This document shows positions 55,661 through 64,000 of a stretch of 64,000 nucleotides of DNA, piece by piece. The DNA is from Syngnathus acus (Eukaryota > Chordata > Actinopteri > Syngnathiformes > Syngnathidae), in NCBI RefSeq assembly GCF_901709675.1, contig NC_051103.1:605501-669500 (forward strand). The letters run 5' to 3'. Numbering within the stretch: the stretch's first letter is position 1; the number at the start of each line of letters is the position of its first letter. Made by a program: the position numbers and the translations under genes. The notes beneath the pieces are model-generated. The model saw only the letters and a list, made by a program, of their open reading frames with translations, searched no databases and had not been told where the DNA came from.

Positions 55661-58219
55661 AGAGGAAACGGAATTTCGGTTTCTTTGTGTGTCTTGACAT
55701 ATGAAGGGATTGACAATAAAGCTGACTTTGACTTTGACTTTGAACCGGATCCATGCTATCGTTTCTAGGCTTCAAACCCAGCACCCCCAATCTCTCCTCC
55801 TCATCTCTGGGGACTTCAATTATGCTTGCCTTGCCTCTTCCCTTCCCGCCTTTACTCAATATGTTGACTGCCCCACCAGAAACGATAGAACTTTGGACCT
55901 GTTGTATGCTAATGTCGAGGACGCATACACCTCTTCCCCCCTCCCCCCACTTGGTCGCTCGGATCACAACCTTGTCCATCTGGTCGCAGACTACACCCCG
56001 GTGGTTAAACGGCGTCCACCTGAGAGGAGGTGTGTGATGTTGTAGTCTGTGGAATCCACTGCCAGGCTCAGAGACTGCTTTGAGAGTACAGACTGGGAAG
56101 CTCTCTGTGGCCCCCATGGAAGAGACATTGACAGCGTGACCCACTGCATTACGGGCTACATACATTTCTGTGTGGAGACCACTGTGCCCTCCAAGTTGGT
56201 CCGGTGTTTTCCCAATAACAAACCCTGGGTGTCGTCCGAGATAAAGGCTCTGCTTAATGGGAAGAAGAGAGCCTTTGGTTCGGGGGATGTGGTGGAGCTG
56301 CGTAGAATCCAGAAGGAACTCCGGCTGAAGATCAGGCAGGGGAAGGAGAACTACGGGAGGAGGCTGGAGAAGCAGATGGGGCTTAACAACGCCAGGAACG
56401 TCTGGAGGCGTCTGCAGTCCATCTCGGGCCATGGTAAAGGGGCTGATCAGAAACCGGCTGATGGGGACAAGGACTGGGCGGATGAACTCAATCTGTTCTT
56501 CAACAGATTTGATTCCGCCTCCCCCCCGCCCCTTCACCTTGCTCCGCACCTCATTCTGCCACCTTCTACACTCCAGCCCCCCCGCCAGCTCACCAACCCC
56601 CCTCCCCCCCCGGAGTCACTCTTCTGTCTCCACTCCATCACCCCGGTCTTACGACGTCCCCCTCTCTTTTACAGATCTTCAGGTGAGGAGTCACCTCAGA
56701 AAGATCAAGGCAGGGAAGGCCCCGGGCCCAGACGGCATCAGGCCGAGACTGCTCAGGGACTGTGTGGACCAGCTGAGTGGTGTGGTCAGGTGCCTGTTCA
56801 ACCTGAGCCTGAACAAGGTCCCAGGACTGTGGAAGACCTCCTGCGTGGTCCCCGTACCGAAGGTGCCGCGCCCCTAGGAGCCTAACCACTTCAGGCCTAT
56901 TGCCTTGACTTCCCACCTGATGAAGACTATGGAGAGGATCATCCTGGGTCACCTGCGTTCACTAGTGGGAGCGCAGCTGCACCCCCTGCAGTTTGCTTAC
57001 CGGCCTGGTGTTGGGGTGGACGATGCAGTGATTTATTTACTGCACAGAACACTGCTTCACCTGGAGGATAACAGGAGCACTGCGAGGATCATGTTCTCCG
57101 ATTTCTCCAGCGCTTTTAACACAATCCAGCCGTCACTGCTAAGGGTGAAGATGGAGAAGGCGGGTGTGGACCAGTGCCTGGCTGCATGGACAACGGACTT
57201 CCTCACCGACTGGCCGCAGTATGTGAGGTTACATCGCTGTGAGTCCCACGTGGTGCGCTGCAGCACAGGTGTCCCCCAGGGTACGGTGCTCTCTCCTTTC
57301 CTTTTCACCCTGTTCACTTCAGACTTTACCCAAGACACATCCAGAAGTTCTCCGACAACACGGCCATTGTTAGATATGTCTCGGAGGGGAACGACCTGGA
57401 ATATAGGACGGTCATCAAGGACTTTGTCAGCTGGTGTGAGCTCAACCAGCTTCAGCTGAACACCAGCAATACGAAGAAGTTGATTGTGAGCTTCGGGAGG
57501 ACAGCACCCATCTTCACTCCGGTGAACATCCAGGGATCGGACATTGAGGTAGTGGAGAACTACAAATTCCTGGGTGTTCGCCTTAACAACAAACTGGACT
57601 GGACTAATCACACCCACGTCCTGTGCAAAAAGGGCCAGAGTCTCCTCCACCTGCTGAGGAGACTGAGGTCCTTCGGTGTGTGCAGGGCTCTCCTCCGGAC
57701 CTTCTATGACTCTGTGGTTGCCTCAGCCATCCTCTACGCTCTGGTCTGCTGGGGTGGGGGCAGTACTGACCAGGACAGGGGGAGACTGAATAAGATGGTC
57801 AGACGAGCGAGCTCTGTCCTGGGCTGTCCCCTGGACTCGGTTGAGGTTGTGGGTGAGAGGAGGACGTTGATTAAGCTTAAATCCATCATGGACAACACGT
57901 CTCACCCCCTCCATGAGATTGTGCGGTCCCTGAGCAGCTCCTTTAGCGGCAAACTTTTGCACCCTCAGTGTAGGAAGGAACGGTTCCGCAGGTCCTTCAT
58001 TCCATATGCTGTTAGACTTTACAACATGCATGCCACCTGATAAAATGAATGTGTTTCGTCTCTACTAGCAGCACTTGTGTTTGTCCTTGGCTGTTATTTA
58101 CCCTTTTTTGTAATTCTGGCACTTGTTTTATTCTTGCACTCATATTATTCTTGCACTCATATGCGCTGCTGTGACAAGTGAATTTCCCCGCTGTGGGAGG
58201 AATAAAGTTCTATCAATTA

Positions 58220-58313
58220 TATGGAATTTATTTATTTTACCTAAACATTCATTCAATTTTGTAAAGTTCTTAGAGAGACTTCTGCTATTAAAATTTATAA
58301 TTGAAAATTTATA
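58220..58313 (-). pseudogene. LINE-E copy 2, start of endonuclease
   Basis: The minus-strand frame reads Y-K-F-S-I-I-N-F-N-S-R-S-L-S-K-N-F-T-K-L, the usual I-x-F-N-x-R-S-L start of a LINE endonuclease. It continues across LINE-C into 51215-50520. Its upstream part is across the TA-MITE at 60254. Confidence 0.75.
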
Positions 58314-58510
58314 CCATATTGGCCCGAATATAAGACGACCACTATTATAAGACGACCCCCTCTTTTTCAAGACTCAAGTTTGAAAAAAGACTTTTTGACT
58401 CAAGTTTGAAAAATTACTTTTTGAACACCAAATTTAATTTTTATACAGAAAATAATTACAGTACATCTGAAACAAATGATTATAACAATATATTTGCAAG
58501 AAAAAGCATG

Positions 58511-58941
58511 TGTTAAGGTGGTGCTCACTCTAACTTATTTTGCAAGAACCACACAGGAGAGACAAGTAAGTCCTTTTAGACACCTGCAGGTGGAGAGTCC
58601 ATTCGTCGCTGTGGTTACAGCGATGGTCGAAGGAGGTCTGACTCTGGCCTCATGCAGGAGCATTTTTATTGAGAGAAACAGAGTGGGGTTGAGAGTGGGG
58701 GTGTGGGTGGACAGGATGGGGTTGAAGCCCCTGGCCTGCTGATCAAAGCATAGCAGGGGGTCTTTTACGACGACGTGTAAACAAAGCAACTTTGATTGCT
58801 TGCTCTGCAGCTCGTCAATCAATTCAACAGATCTTAGCACTTTGGTCTACTACTTTTGTTAAGACAGGACAAGCTAGGTAAATTATTACAGGTTACATTC
58901 CAACATAATCATACGATGAAGATAATCTGTAAACCCTAACA
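58511..58941 (-). repeat. Solo LTR, 431 bp, perfect 5-bp TSD
   Basis: TGTTAAGG...CCCTAACA termini, flanked by GCATG at 58506-58510 and 58942-58946. AATAAA lies on the minus strand near 58664-58669. It is collinear with the LTR at 55238 in reverse, with visible divergence. Confidence 0.95.
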
Positions 58942-59019
58942 GCATGATAATTTGCCTCATTCAAATCATACAAAAACTGTCTATAACATCTTAATATCTG
59001 AACATTTAAATATGTAAAC

Positions 59020-59551
59020 CAGGGGTCTCCAAACTACGGCCCGCGGGCCAACTGCGTTTTTATTGGCCCGTAGCAAATTCTGAAAACATAATTGAATATG
59101 GCCCGCACAAGAAGCTCAACTTCTCAGTTTCCACACTAGATGGAGCCCGGCACACAAAGCGTTTGACGTCCCATTAGCACCCCCCCCTTCCCCCGGAAGA
59201 GAAGCGAACGCGCAGCGTTTGACGTCCCCTTAGCACCCCCCCCCCGGAAGAGAAGCGAACGCGCAGCATTTGACGTCCCATTAGCAACCCCCCCCCCGGA
59301 AGAGAAGCGAACACGCAGCGTTTGACGTCCCATTAGCACCCCCCCCGAGAAGAGAAGCGAACGCGCAGCGTTTGACGTCCCATTAGCACCCCCCCCGAGA
59401 AGAGAAGCGAACGCGCAGCGCTTGACGTCCCATTAGCACCCCCACCCCCCCCCCCCCCCCGCCCGGAAGAGAAGCGAAAAAAATTTTTGGCCCCCGGGCC
59501 CCTTCACGTTAATAAATCTGGCCCTCCTTGCAAAAAGTTTGGAGACCCCTG
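59020..59551. mobile_element. hAT element, 532 bp, perfect TSD, internal tandem
   Basis: CAGGGGTCTCCAAACTACGG starts it and AAAAGTTTGGAGACCCCTG ends it, flanked by ATGTAAAC at 59012-59019 and 59552-59559. The interior is mostly a 50-56 bp tandem (59159-59480) of GCGTTTGACGTCCCATTAGC, a C-run, and GAAGAGAAGCGAACGCGCA. No transposase. Confidence 0.95.
59159..59480. repeat. 50-56 bp tandem repeat with C-runs
   Basis: Six units begin at 59159, 59215, 59266, 59318, 59368 and 59418. They differ mainly in C-run length (7 to about 18). A G-rich complementary strand could form quadruplexes in principle. Confidence 0.92.
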
Positions 59552-60253
59552 ATGTAAACTAAAGTGCAATCACATTTGTAAATGAATGGCTTCTGGATTT
59601 TGAAATGTAAATAAACCAATCTACTGTGATAAGACAACAAAATTGCAATAACTGCATTAACCATCAAAGTGAAGTCTAACTGTAACTGTAGTCTTGAAAC
59701 AAATCTGGATAAGGAAAAGCATTGCAATAAAATAATGCAAACTGCTATTGTTGGGGAACCTGAGGACTGTATAAGGTTGGCTCGGATGGTTATGCTCTTT
59801 TCGCCCCCGGGTGTCGGTCAGAACACAGGAGGGAAGACGTGGTTCAGTTTTGATTGCTTTACTGAATTATTGGCAAAACATAAAAATGAATAACCATAAA
59901 TGAAATACTCTCGGCAACACACTAAACATAAGTCATCGATCGAGACAACAAAATACATTTGATGGCGACCGTTATTCGCCGTGGCGCTACCTAACAGCTA
60001 CTCGTACGATGCGAGGCAAACGTAAAGGAGCGCGCCGGAGCTGTCAATCACACGGCGCGCACACGAAGCAAACCGCGATCGGACAACACAATTACAGCAA
60101 CATACTCAGTCGATACCAGCAATCTTTAACTTACCGCTGCGCACAAGTGAAAATGGGTATAATGTCTAGACCCAGAATGTAAGACGACCCCCACTTTTTT
60201 AGTCTTATTTCAATGCAAAAAAAAGATCGTCTTATATTCGGGCCAATACGGTA

Positions 60254-60440
60254 ATAGTTCATTGTCTATATTTATGTTTCTATCAAGTTGTTCATTTGTA
60301 TAATATTTACATCCAAAGTTGTGGCTATTTTCATAGAATTGGTTTTTCGGATCGAGGTTATTTTCAAAATCAAATGTCATGTTCAGTATATTGAAATGTT
60401 TGGTTTTATTTCTCATCACTTACTGTGTTTGTATATATCC
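60254..60440 (-). pseudogene. LINE-E copy 2, N-terminal leader
   Basis: The minus-strand frame 60419-60254 (F-D-F-E-N-N-L-D-P-K-N, Y-Y-T-N-E-Q-L) has the style of the non-catalytic leader before the endonuclease of this LINE type. It continues beyond the TA-MITE at 58313. Confidence 0.6.
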
Positions 60441-60574
60441 TATTTGTTAGTTTTAATGTCTTAAAGCTTGTTTTTGGTTGGATTGTGTTTGTTATGTCTT
60501 CATTTGTGATAGCCATAATATTCTTTTGTTCAGCCATAATATTCTTTTGTTCAGACAAGTTGCAAGGTCTTACC
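60441..60574. other. Unassigned stretch with a short direct repeat
   Basis: AT-rich. CATAATATTCTTTTGTTCAG occurs twice in tandem (60515-60556). No coding frame. Confidence 0.5.
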
Positions 60575-61085
60575 TTAGTAGGTTTTTCTGACAGTTTCGG
60601 CAGTAATTTCTGCCTTCATCAGGGAGTGTCACATGATGTTGTATGTGACACGTCTTTTCAGCTGTTGTTACTAGGAAGGCGTGACCCTCCTGTCAGATTT
60701 GACAGGTGGGTGACGCCCCCGACTGTCCTCTCGCCGCTCCAAAATGCTGGTCCAGGTGTGTGAGAGCATGTATGCTCCTTCATCCGGCGGTGGTGTCGAT
60801 TCTCTTCGGTGCGGATGACTCTGGCTAGAAAACTAGAGGATCATCTACAAGTCAGGAGGGTTCCACGCATGACTTCCATGGCGTCATCCGCACCGAAGAG
60901 AATCGACACCACCGCTGGATCATGGAGGCCATAGAAATTAGGAAAAATGGACAATACTCCATGAACCGAGATGAAGGAGCATACATGCTCGACATGTTTT
61001 AGTGTACTTGTCCGGGGGTGAACAATGAATTTATCATATCGCAGATAGGCAATTTCTCTTCTATTATGTGCTGCTTTCAATTAAG
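60575..61085 (+). pseudogene. Penelope-like element 3' fragment
   Basis: Bases 60897-61002 encode E-N-R-H-H-R-W-I-M-E-A-I-E-I-R-K and M-N-R-D-E-G-A-Y, followed by TAG. This resembles the end of the GIY-YIG endonuclease region of Penelope-like retroelements. At 60580-60625, sequence reading (minus) CTGATGAAGGCAGAAATTAC, then CCGAAACTGTC, matches the hairpin-like motif often found at their ends. An inverted partial copy (60764-60819) lies beside it. RT is absent. Confidence 0.6.
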
Positions 61086-61089
61086 GTAT

Positions 61090-61800
61090 CAATTCCTTTC
61101 TTTTTTATTGTACAGTTTTAGTAAAGTCCTCATTTATATATATACTATATCTTTGATCCTTTGAGGTATTTCGCTTTCTGTAGAATCATGGTTTTGTCTA
61201 TATTTTTCAATTTTGACAATAATTGGTCTGGGTCTGCCCTTGCCTCGTTCTGTTTTTCCAATGCGATAGGCTCGTTCCACATCAATCTAGATTGGTATTT
61301 GTAAATTTTCTTTGAATTATTTTTAATGTTTCTTCTTAGTACCAGTCGAAGTTTCTTCAGGTGTCTCTTCCAATCTATAACCAGATTATTTATTTTTTAT
61401 TGTTCCTCTAAATAGTCCAGTTTGTCTGATAATTAAATGCACTGTCACAGATTTTGTAAATGTCCATTTGCATATTTTTACTTTTTTTTACTTAGATGTG
61501 TTTTGATGTCATCAATTTCCTTTTCAGTGAACTGCAAGCAGGTCTTAATTTCTTGCAGTTCCTTCGGAATTGTCAAATCTTGTGTTGTTTGAGTCCAGGA
61601 TCATATTGACATAACCCTTTAAGTATTCTTGTTAGTTTATTAAATGCAAAGAATAGATTTTTCTGTTACTGTAATAGATTGTTTACCTGTGAAACTGTCA
61701 TGTAATAGTCCTCATCTTGGATTTTTGTTTTGGGGTCATGATTTCGCTGGGTTCTGTACATTGGCCTGCCTCTTTTGATGGTCATAGGGTCCTTTGGAGG
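61090..61800 (-). pseudogene. L1/Tx1-like ORF1 remnant
   Basis: Minus-strand frames give M-T-V-S-Q-V-N-N-L-L-Q near 61690, then, after broken sequence, V-E-R-A-Y-R-I-G-K-T-E-R-G-K-G-R-P-R-P-I-I-V-K near 61220-61290. The latter is the RNA-binding E-R-x-x-R-x-G...R-P-R-P-I-I-V motif of L1-type ORF1 proteins. Several stops, and no ORF2 nearby. Confidence 0.55.
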
Positions 61801-61892
61801 GCACCCGCCGCTAGGATTGCTGCTCTTATTGCTCGCCGGGCTTGGGCAGGTCAATAATGCTAGCGTTAGCTGCTCCCATTCTCCGACTACAA

Positions 61893-61966
61893 TTGCAAAT
61901 ACCAATCTAGATTGATGTGGAACGAGCCTATCGCATTGGAAAAACAGAACGAGGCAAGGGCAGACT
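61893..61966 (+). repeat. Inverted duplicate of ORF1 segment
   Basis: About 73 bp are the near-perfect reverse complement of 61230-61303 (ACCAATCTAGATTGATGTGG through GAGGCAAGGGCAGAC). The arms lie about 590 bp apart. Confidence 0.9.
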
Positions 61967-61979
61967 CTGACTTTGACAT

Positions 61980-62600
61980 TTCTCGTTGGTCACCAGGTCT
62001 CAGGAAAGGACATGCGGTGCCGCTCTCCACTCGTGATCCCCTCCCCTGCCGGTCACTGGAAGCAATTGCAGCCGCTTGGCCGGTCACCGAGCCTCTGCAA
62101 GTGCCACTAGCCGCCTGGAGGGCACCTGCTGCTAGGATGGTCACTCTTGTTGGTCACCAGGCCCGGGCTGGTCGATGGTGCAAGCGAATTGCCGCGCTTA
62201 CTGGTCGCTGGGTCCTGGGGAAGTACTCGTAGCCGCTTGGCCGGTCACCGGGCCTCTGGAAGCGCCACTGGCCACCTGCAGGGCACCCTCCACTAGGATT
62301 TCCGCTTTCGTTGATCGCAAGGCCTGGGCTGGCCGGTGGTGCAGCAATATGCAGCTCTCGCTAGTCGGCAGGTCCCAGAGAGGCACTCGCAGCCACTCAG
62401 CCAGTCACCGGGCCTCTGGAAGCGCCACTAGCTGACCGGAGAGCACACGCCGCTAGAATTGCTGCTCTCATTGGTCACCGGGCCTGGGCAGGCTGATGGT
62501 GCAGCGATTTGTCGCTCACGCTGGTCGTCGGGTCCTGGGGAAGGACTTGCAGTCGCTCAACCAGTTGCCGGACCTCTGGAAGCCTCTGGAAGCCTCTTTC
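61980..62600. repeat. 161-bp tandem repeat
   Basis: The anchor phrase CGCTTGGCCGGTCACCG or variants recurs at about 62072, 62233, 62394 and 62553, giving a 160-161 bp period. Internal phrases are GGTCACCGGGCCTGGGC, GCTGGTCG(C/T)(C/T)GGGTCCTGGGG and GAGGGCACC...CCGCTAGGAT. A partial unit lies at 61793-61860. The reading frames through it are not believable as protein. Confidence 0.88.
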
Positions 62601-62845
62601 TTCGCGGTCAACCTCCGTCAAGCACTCAGTGGCAAGAGCTTGCCCGAAAGAGCTTGGCACAAGTATAGCATCTGGCTCCAACAGGCGTTTTTGGAGGTAT
62701 TGGGCTGTTATATATGCCTTCAATTTTTCAGAGAACTTGGTGAGATATATACAACTGGGGATAGTTCCTTAAAAAGAAATATGGTTACACTACTTAATTT
62801 AAAACAAGAACACAACAACAATAAACTAATATTTTGCCAGACATG
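62601..62845. other. Unassigned stretch
   Basis: It starts with a short AAGCCTCTGG direct repeat (62579-62598) at the end of the tandem array. Otherwise no feature is recognised. Confidence 0.5.
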
Positions 62846-63110
62846 ATGTGTGTCCAAGTCAAGTTAAGTTTATTAGTATAGCCCTTAATCACAGACAAGT
62901 CTCCAAGGTCTTCACATGGCTATAGTTAACAATTATTCTCACCATCCCCTGATCTTAACTCACAGGAGGCCAAGGAAAAACTCACATAACCCCAACTGGG
63001 GAAAAGTGAGAAACCTTGAGAAGGGACCACAGATGGGAGGATCTACCTTCCAGGATGACCAAGCTGTAATAAATGCAGAGTAGGCAACATTGAACACACA
63101 ATATAAAACA
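62846..63110. mobile_element. Dispersed fish-type repeat, class uncertain
   Basis: The order TTTATTAGTATAGCCCTTAATCA, AACAATTATTCTCACCATCC, CCCCAACTGGGGAAAAGTGA and CCTTGAGAAGGGACCACAGA looks like a repeat I associate with many fish genomes. No ends or coding frame are visible here, so I leave it unclassified. Confidence 0.4.
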
Positions 63111-63343
63111 ATCCAAAGAAAAAGTCAAGTAGATGTCCATAGTCAAAATGAAGAGCTGCAGGAAGATGCCCTCAGTTGTCATGGCAGTGTCTGCAAGGGA
63201 GTAATCCGCCTCAGATCTCATCTCGAAAGTCAGTGCTACTTTAAAATGTTTAAAAAGTGTTTAAACATACAATAAAGTGTTTAACAATGCAATCAAATCT
63301 TTAAAAATACAATTAACGTCTTGTGTGAATATCGTAAAAATAA
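63111..63343. other. Unassigned stretch
   Basis: AT-rich, with a run of imperfect TTTAAA(C/T)A(A/T)ACAATAAAGTG-like repeats near 63240-63310. No gene. Confidence 0.5.
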
Positions 63344-63345
63344 TT

Positions 63346-64000
63346 ACCATAATTTTCGGACTATAAGTCGCGTTTTTTTTCATAGTTTGGGTGGGGGGGC
63401 GACTTATAATAAGGAGCGACTTATATGTTTTTTTTTCAAAAATGTTCCCAAAAAAAAAAAAAGTGAAACCGCGATAAACGAACCGCGATGTAGCAAGGGA
63501 TTACTGTAATTTGAATTTCAAGTGACGTCAGCAGCGCGACGCGGCGTGGCACGGCGGTTGTTTACATAAAGGACAAAGATTGATCACGGGATGACGAAGA
63601 TGACGAAGGGCCCCACGTACTACCGGCATCATTAGCGGCTTTGTTTCTAAGTGACACGGCGGACGAAGAGTTTGAAGGATTTAAGGATTTGGAGTGACAC
63701 AGAAGGTTTGAAAAACTATTATGGCTTTTACCCACGCCCGGTCCTACTCTAAGGAGTTCTCTTTCACCTCCGTGGATTGAAGTCGGGGGCCGGCGCTCGG
63801 CCGGGTGGCTGTCCAGGGACGGTGGATGGGGCTCGGACATGGCTTTTACGCACGCCCGGTCCTACTCTAGGGAGCTCTCTTTCACCTCGTGGATGGAAGT
63901 CGAGGGCCGGCGCTCGGCCGGGTGGCTGTCCGGGGACGGTGGATGGGGCTCGGTCATGGCTTTTACGCACGCCCGGTCCTATTCTATGGATCTCTCTTCC
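63346..64000 (+). mobile_element. TA-MITE family 1, cut by window end
   Basis: CCATAATTTTCGGACTATAA follows TA at 63344-63345. It carries the poly-A, GCGATGTAGCAAGGGATTAC, GTCAGCAGCGCGACG and the 117-bp tandem starting at 63720, 63838 and 63955, the last unit running off the end. It shows the uninterrupted left half of the family. Confidence 0.85.

Larger units (their letters stand above)
52026..55742 (+). mobile_element. LINE-A, full length, broken, holding a solo LTR
   Basis: It starts at AAAGATGGCGGC (52030) and ends in the (GACTTT)n tail at 55742. A solo LTR (55238-55660) is inserted in its 3' UTR. Without the LTR it is 3.29 kb, the same length as the intact copy at 29446. Confidence 0.92.
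51364..58040 (+). pseudogene. LINE-C endonuclease-reverse transcriptase, broken
   Basis: The N-terminus is hydrophobic (V-T-F-I-V-C-S-V-L-I-L-E-L-F), then come the endonuclease parts M-G-N-V-R-S-L, F-T-E-T-W-L, A-D-R-S-A and V-Y-I-P-P-S. LINE-A interrupts it. After 55743: S-G-D-F-N-Y-A-C-L and L-G-R-S-D-H. Damage: TAG at 56043, a frameshift in the proline-rich part near 56520-56640, TAG at 56875, and a frameshift near 57340 that destroys the catalytic F-S-D-D region. RT blocks [11 protein letters not shown] and G-V-P-Q-G-T-V-L-S-P are present. The last frame (57480-58040) ends R-R-S-F-I-P-Y-A-V-R-L-Y-N. Confidence 0.88.
51226..58219 (+). mobile_element. LINE-C, full length but split by LINE-A
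   Basis: The 5' end TTTGATGGCGCCGC lies at 51226. The ORF starts at 51364. The 5' half runs to ~52021 and the 3' half resumes at 55743. The 3' end GTGGGAGGAATAAAGTTCTA lies near 58219. GAACC at both LINE-A junctions is the likely TSD. The element itself sits inside LINE-E copy 2. Confidence 0.88.
58314..60251 (-). mobile_element. TA-MITE family 3 (GGCCCGAATATAAGACG ends), composite
   Basis: Inverted ends CC(A/G)TATTGGCCCGAATAT, flanked by TA at 58312-58313 and 60252-60253. It contains a solo LTR (58511-58941), a hAT element (59020-59551), and an interior (59760-60250) shared with 16133-16977. Without insertions it is ~0.97 kb and non-coding. It interrupts LINE-E copy 2. Confidence 0.85.

Noticed and set aside
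62175-62668. Open frames of 69-86 codons in the tandem array
   Set aside because: They follow the 161-bp period in shifting frames and have no consistent product.

Overview
The window reads as intergenic DNA of a ray-finned fish that is almost saturated with transposable elements. I find no complete host gene. The fish assignment is inference. It rests on the mix of non-LTR elements with short repeated tails, BEL/Pao and gammaretrovirus-like elements, many short hAT elements, a Penelope-like fragment, and a tRNA-derived SINE ending in GGAT repeats. I use local names. LINE-A, -B, -C and -D are CR1/L2/Rex1-group non-LTR elements. LINE-E is a different non-LTR family. Rep-A is an unclassified long repeat. 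'TA-MITE' means TIR elements flanked by a TA duplication.

Layout. 1-3.8 kb: a retroviral-type integrase remnant, then Rep-A copy 1, which is split by a retroposon. 3.8-12.8 kb: a LINE-A fragment, a decayed BEL/Pao pol (+), and BEL/Pao gag (-) split by a 2.2-kb hAT element. 12.8-19.5 kb: a MITE carrying a SINE, a GATA array and a LINE-D fragment; then a decayed hAT transposase, an LTR, and an env-TM/hAT chimeric ORF. 19.6-26.2 kb: Rep-A copy 2, interrupted by two LINE-B insertions. 26.2-37.9 kb: one LINE-E copy cut into five pieces by Rep-A copy 3 and three TA-MITEs; one of these holds an intact LINE-A (999 aa) and two others hold SINEs. 37.9-41.1 kb: an intact LINE-B (992 aa). 41.2-47.9 kb: a minus-strand endogenous retrovirus (U5, His-type primer site, gag, pol scraps) broken by three hAT insertions. 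48-50.5 kb: mostly unassigned, with one candidate pair of host exons. 50.5-60.4 kb: a second LINE-E copy (-), split by LINE-C, which holds LINE-A, which holds a solo LTR; a TA-MITE holding another solo LTR and a hAT element follows. 60.5-64 kb: Penelope-like and L1-like ORF1 remnants, a 161-bp tandem repeat, and another TA-MITE that runs off the window.

Nesting and uninterrupted copies elsewhere in the window allow many insertion boundaries and target-site duplications (TSDs) to be read to the base. LINE-A and LINE-B copies are nearly identical to one another, and each family has one uninterrupted ORF. This suggests recent activity. LINE-E, the BEL/Pao element and the retroviral internal regions are old and broken.
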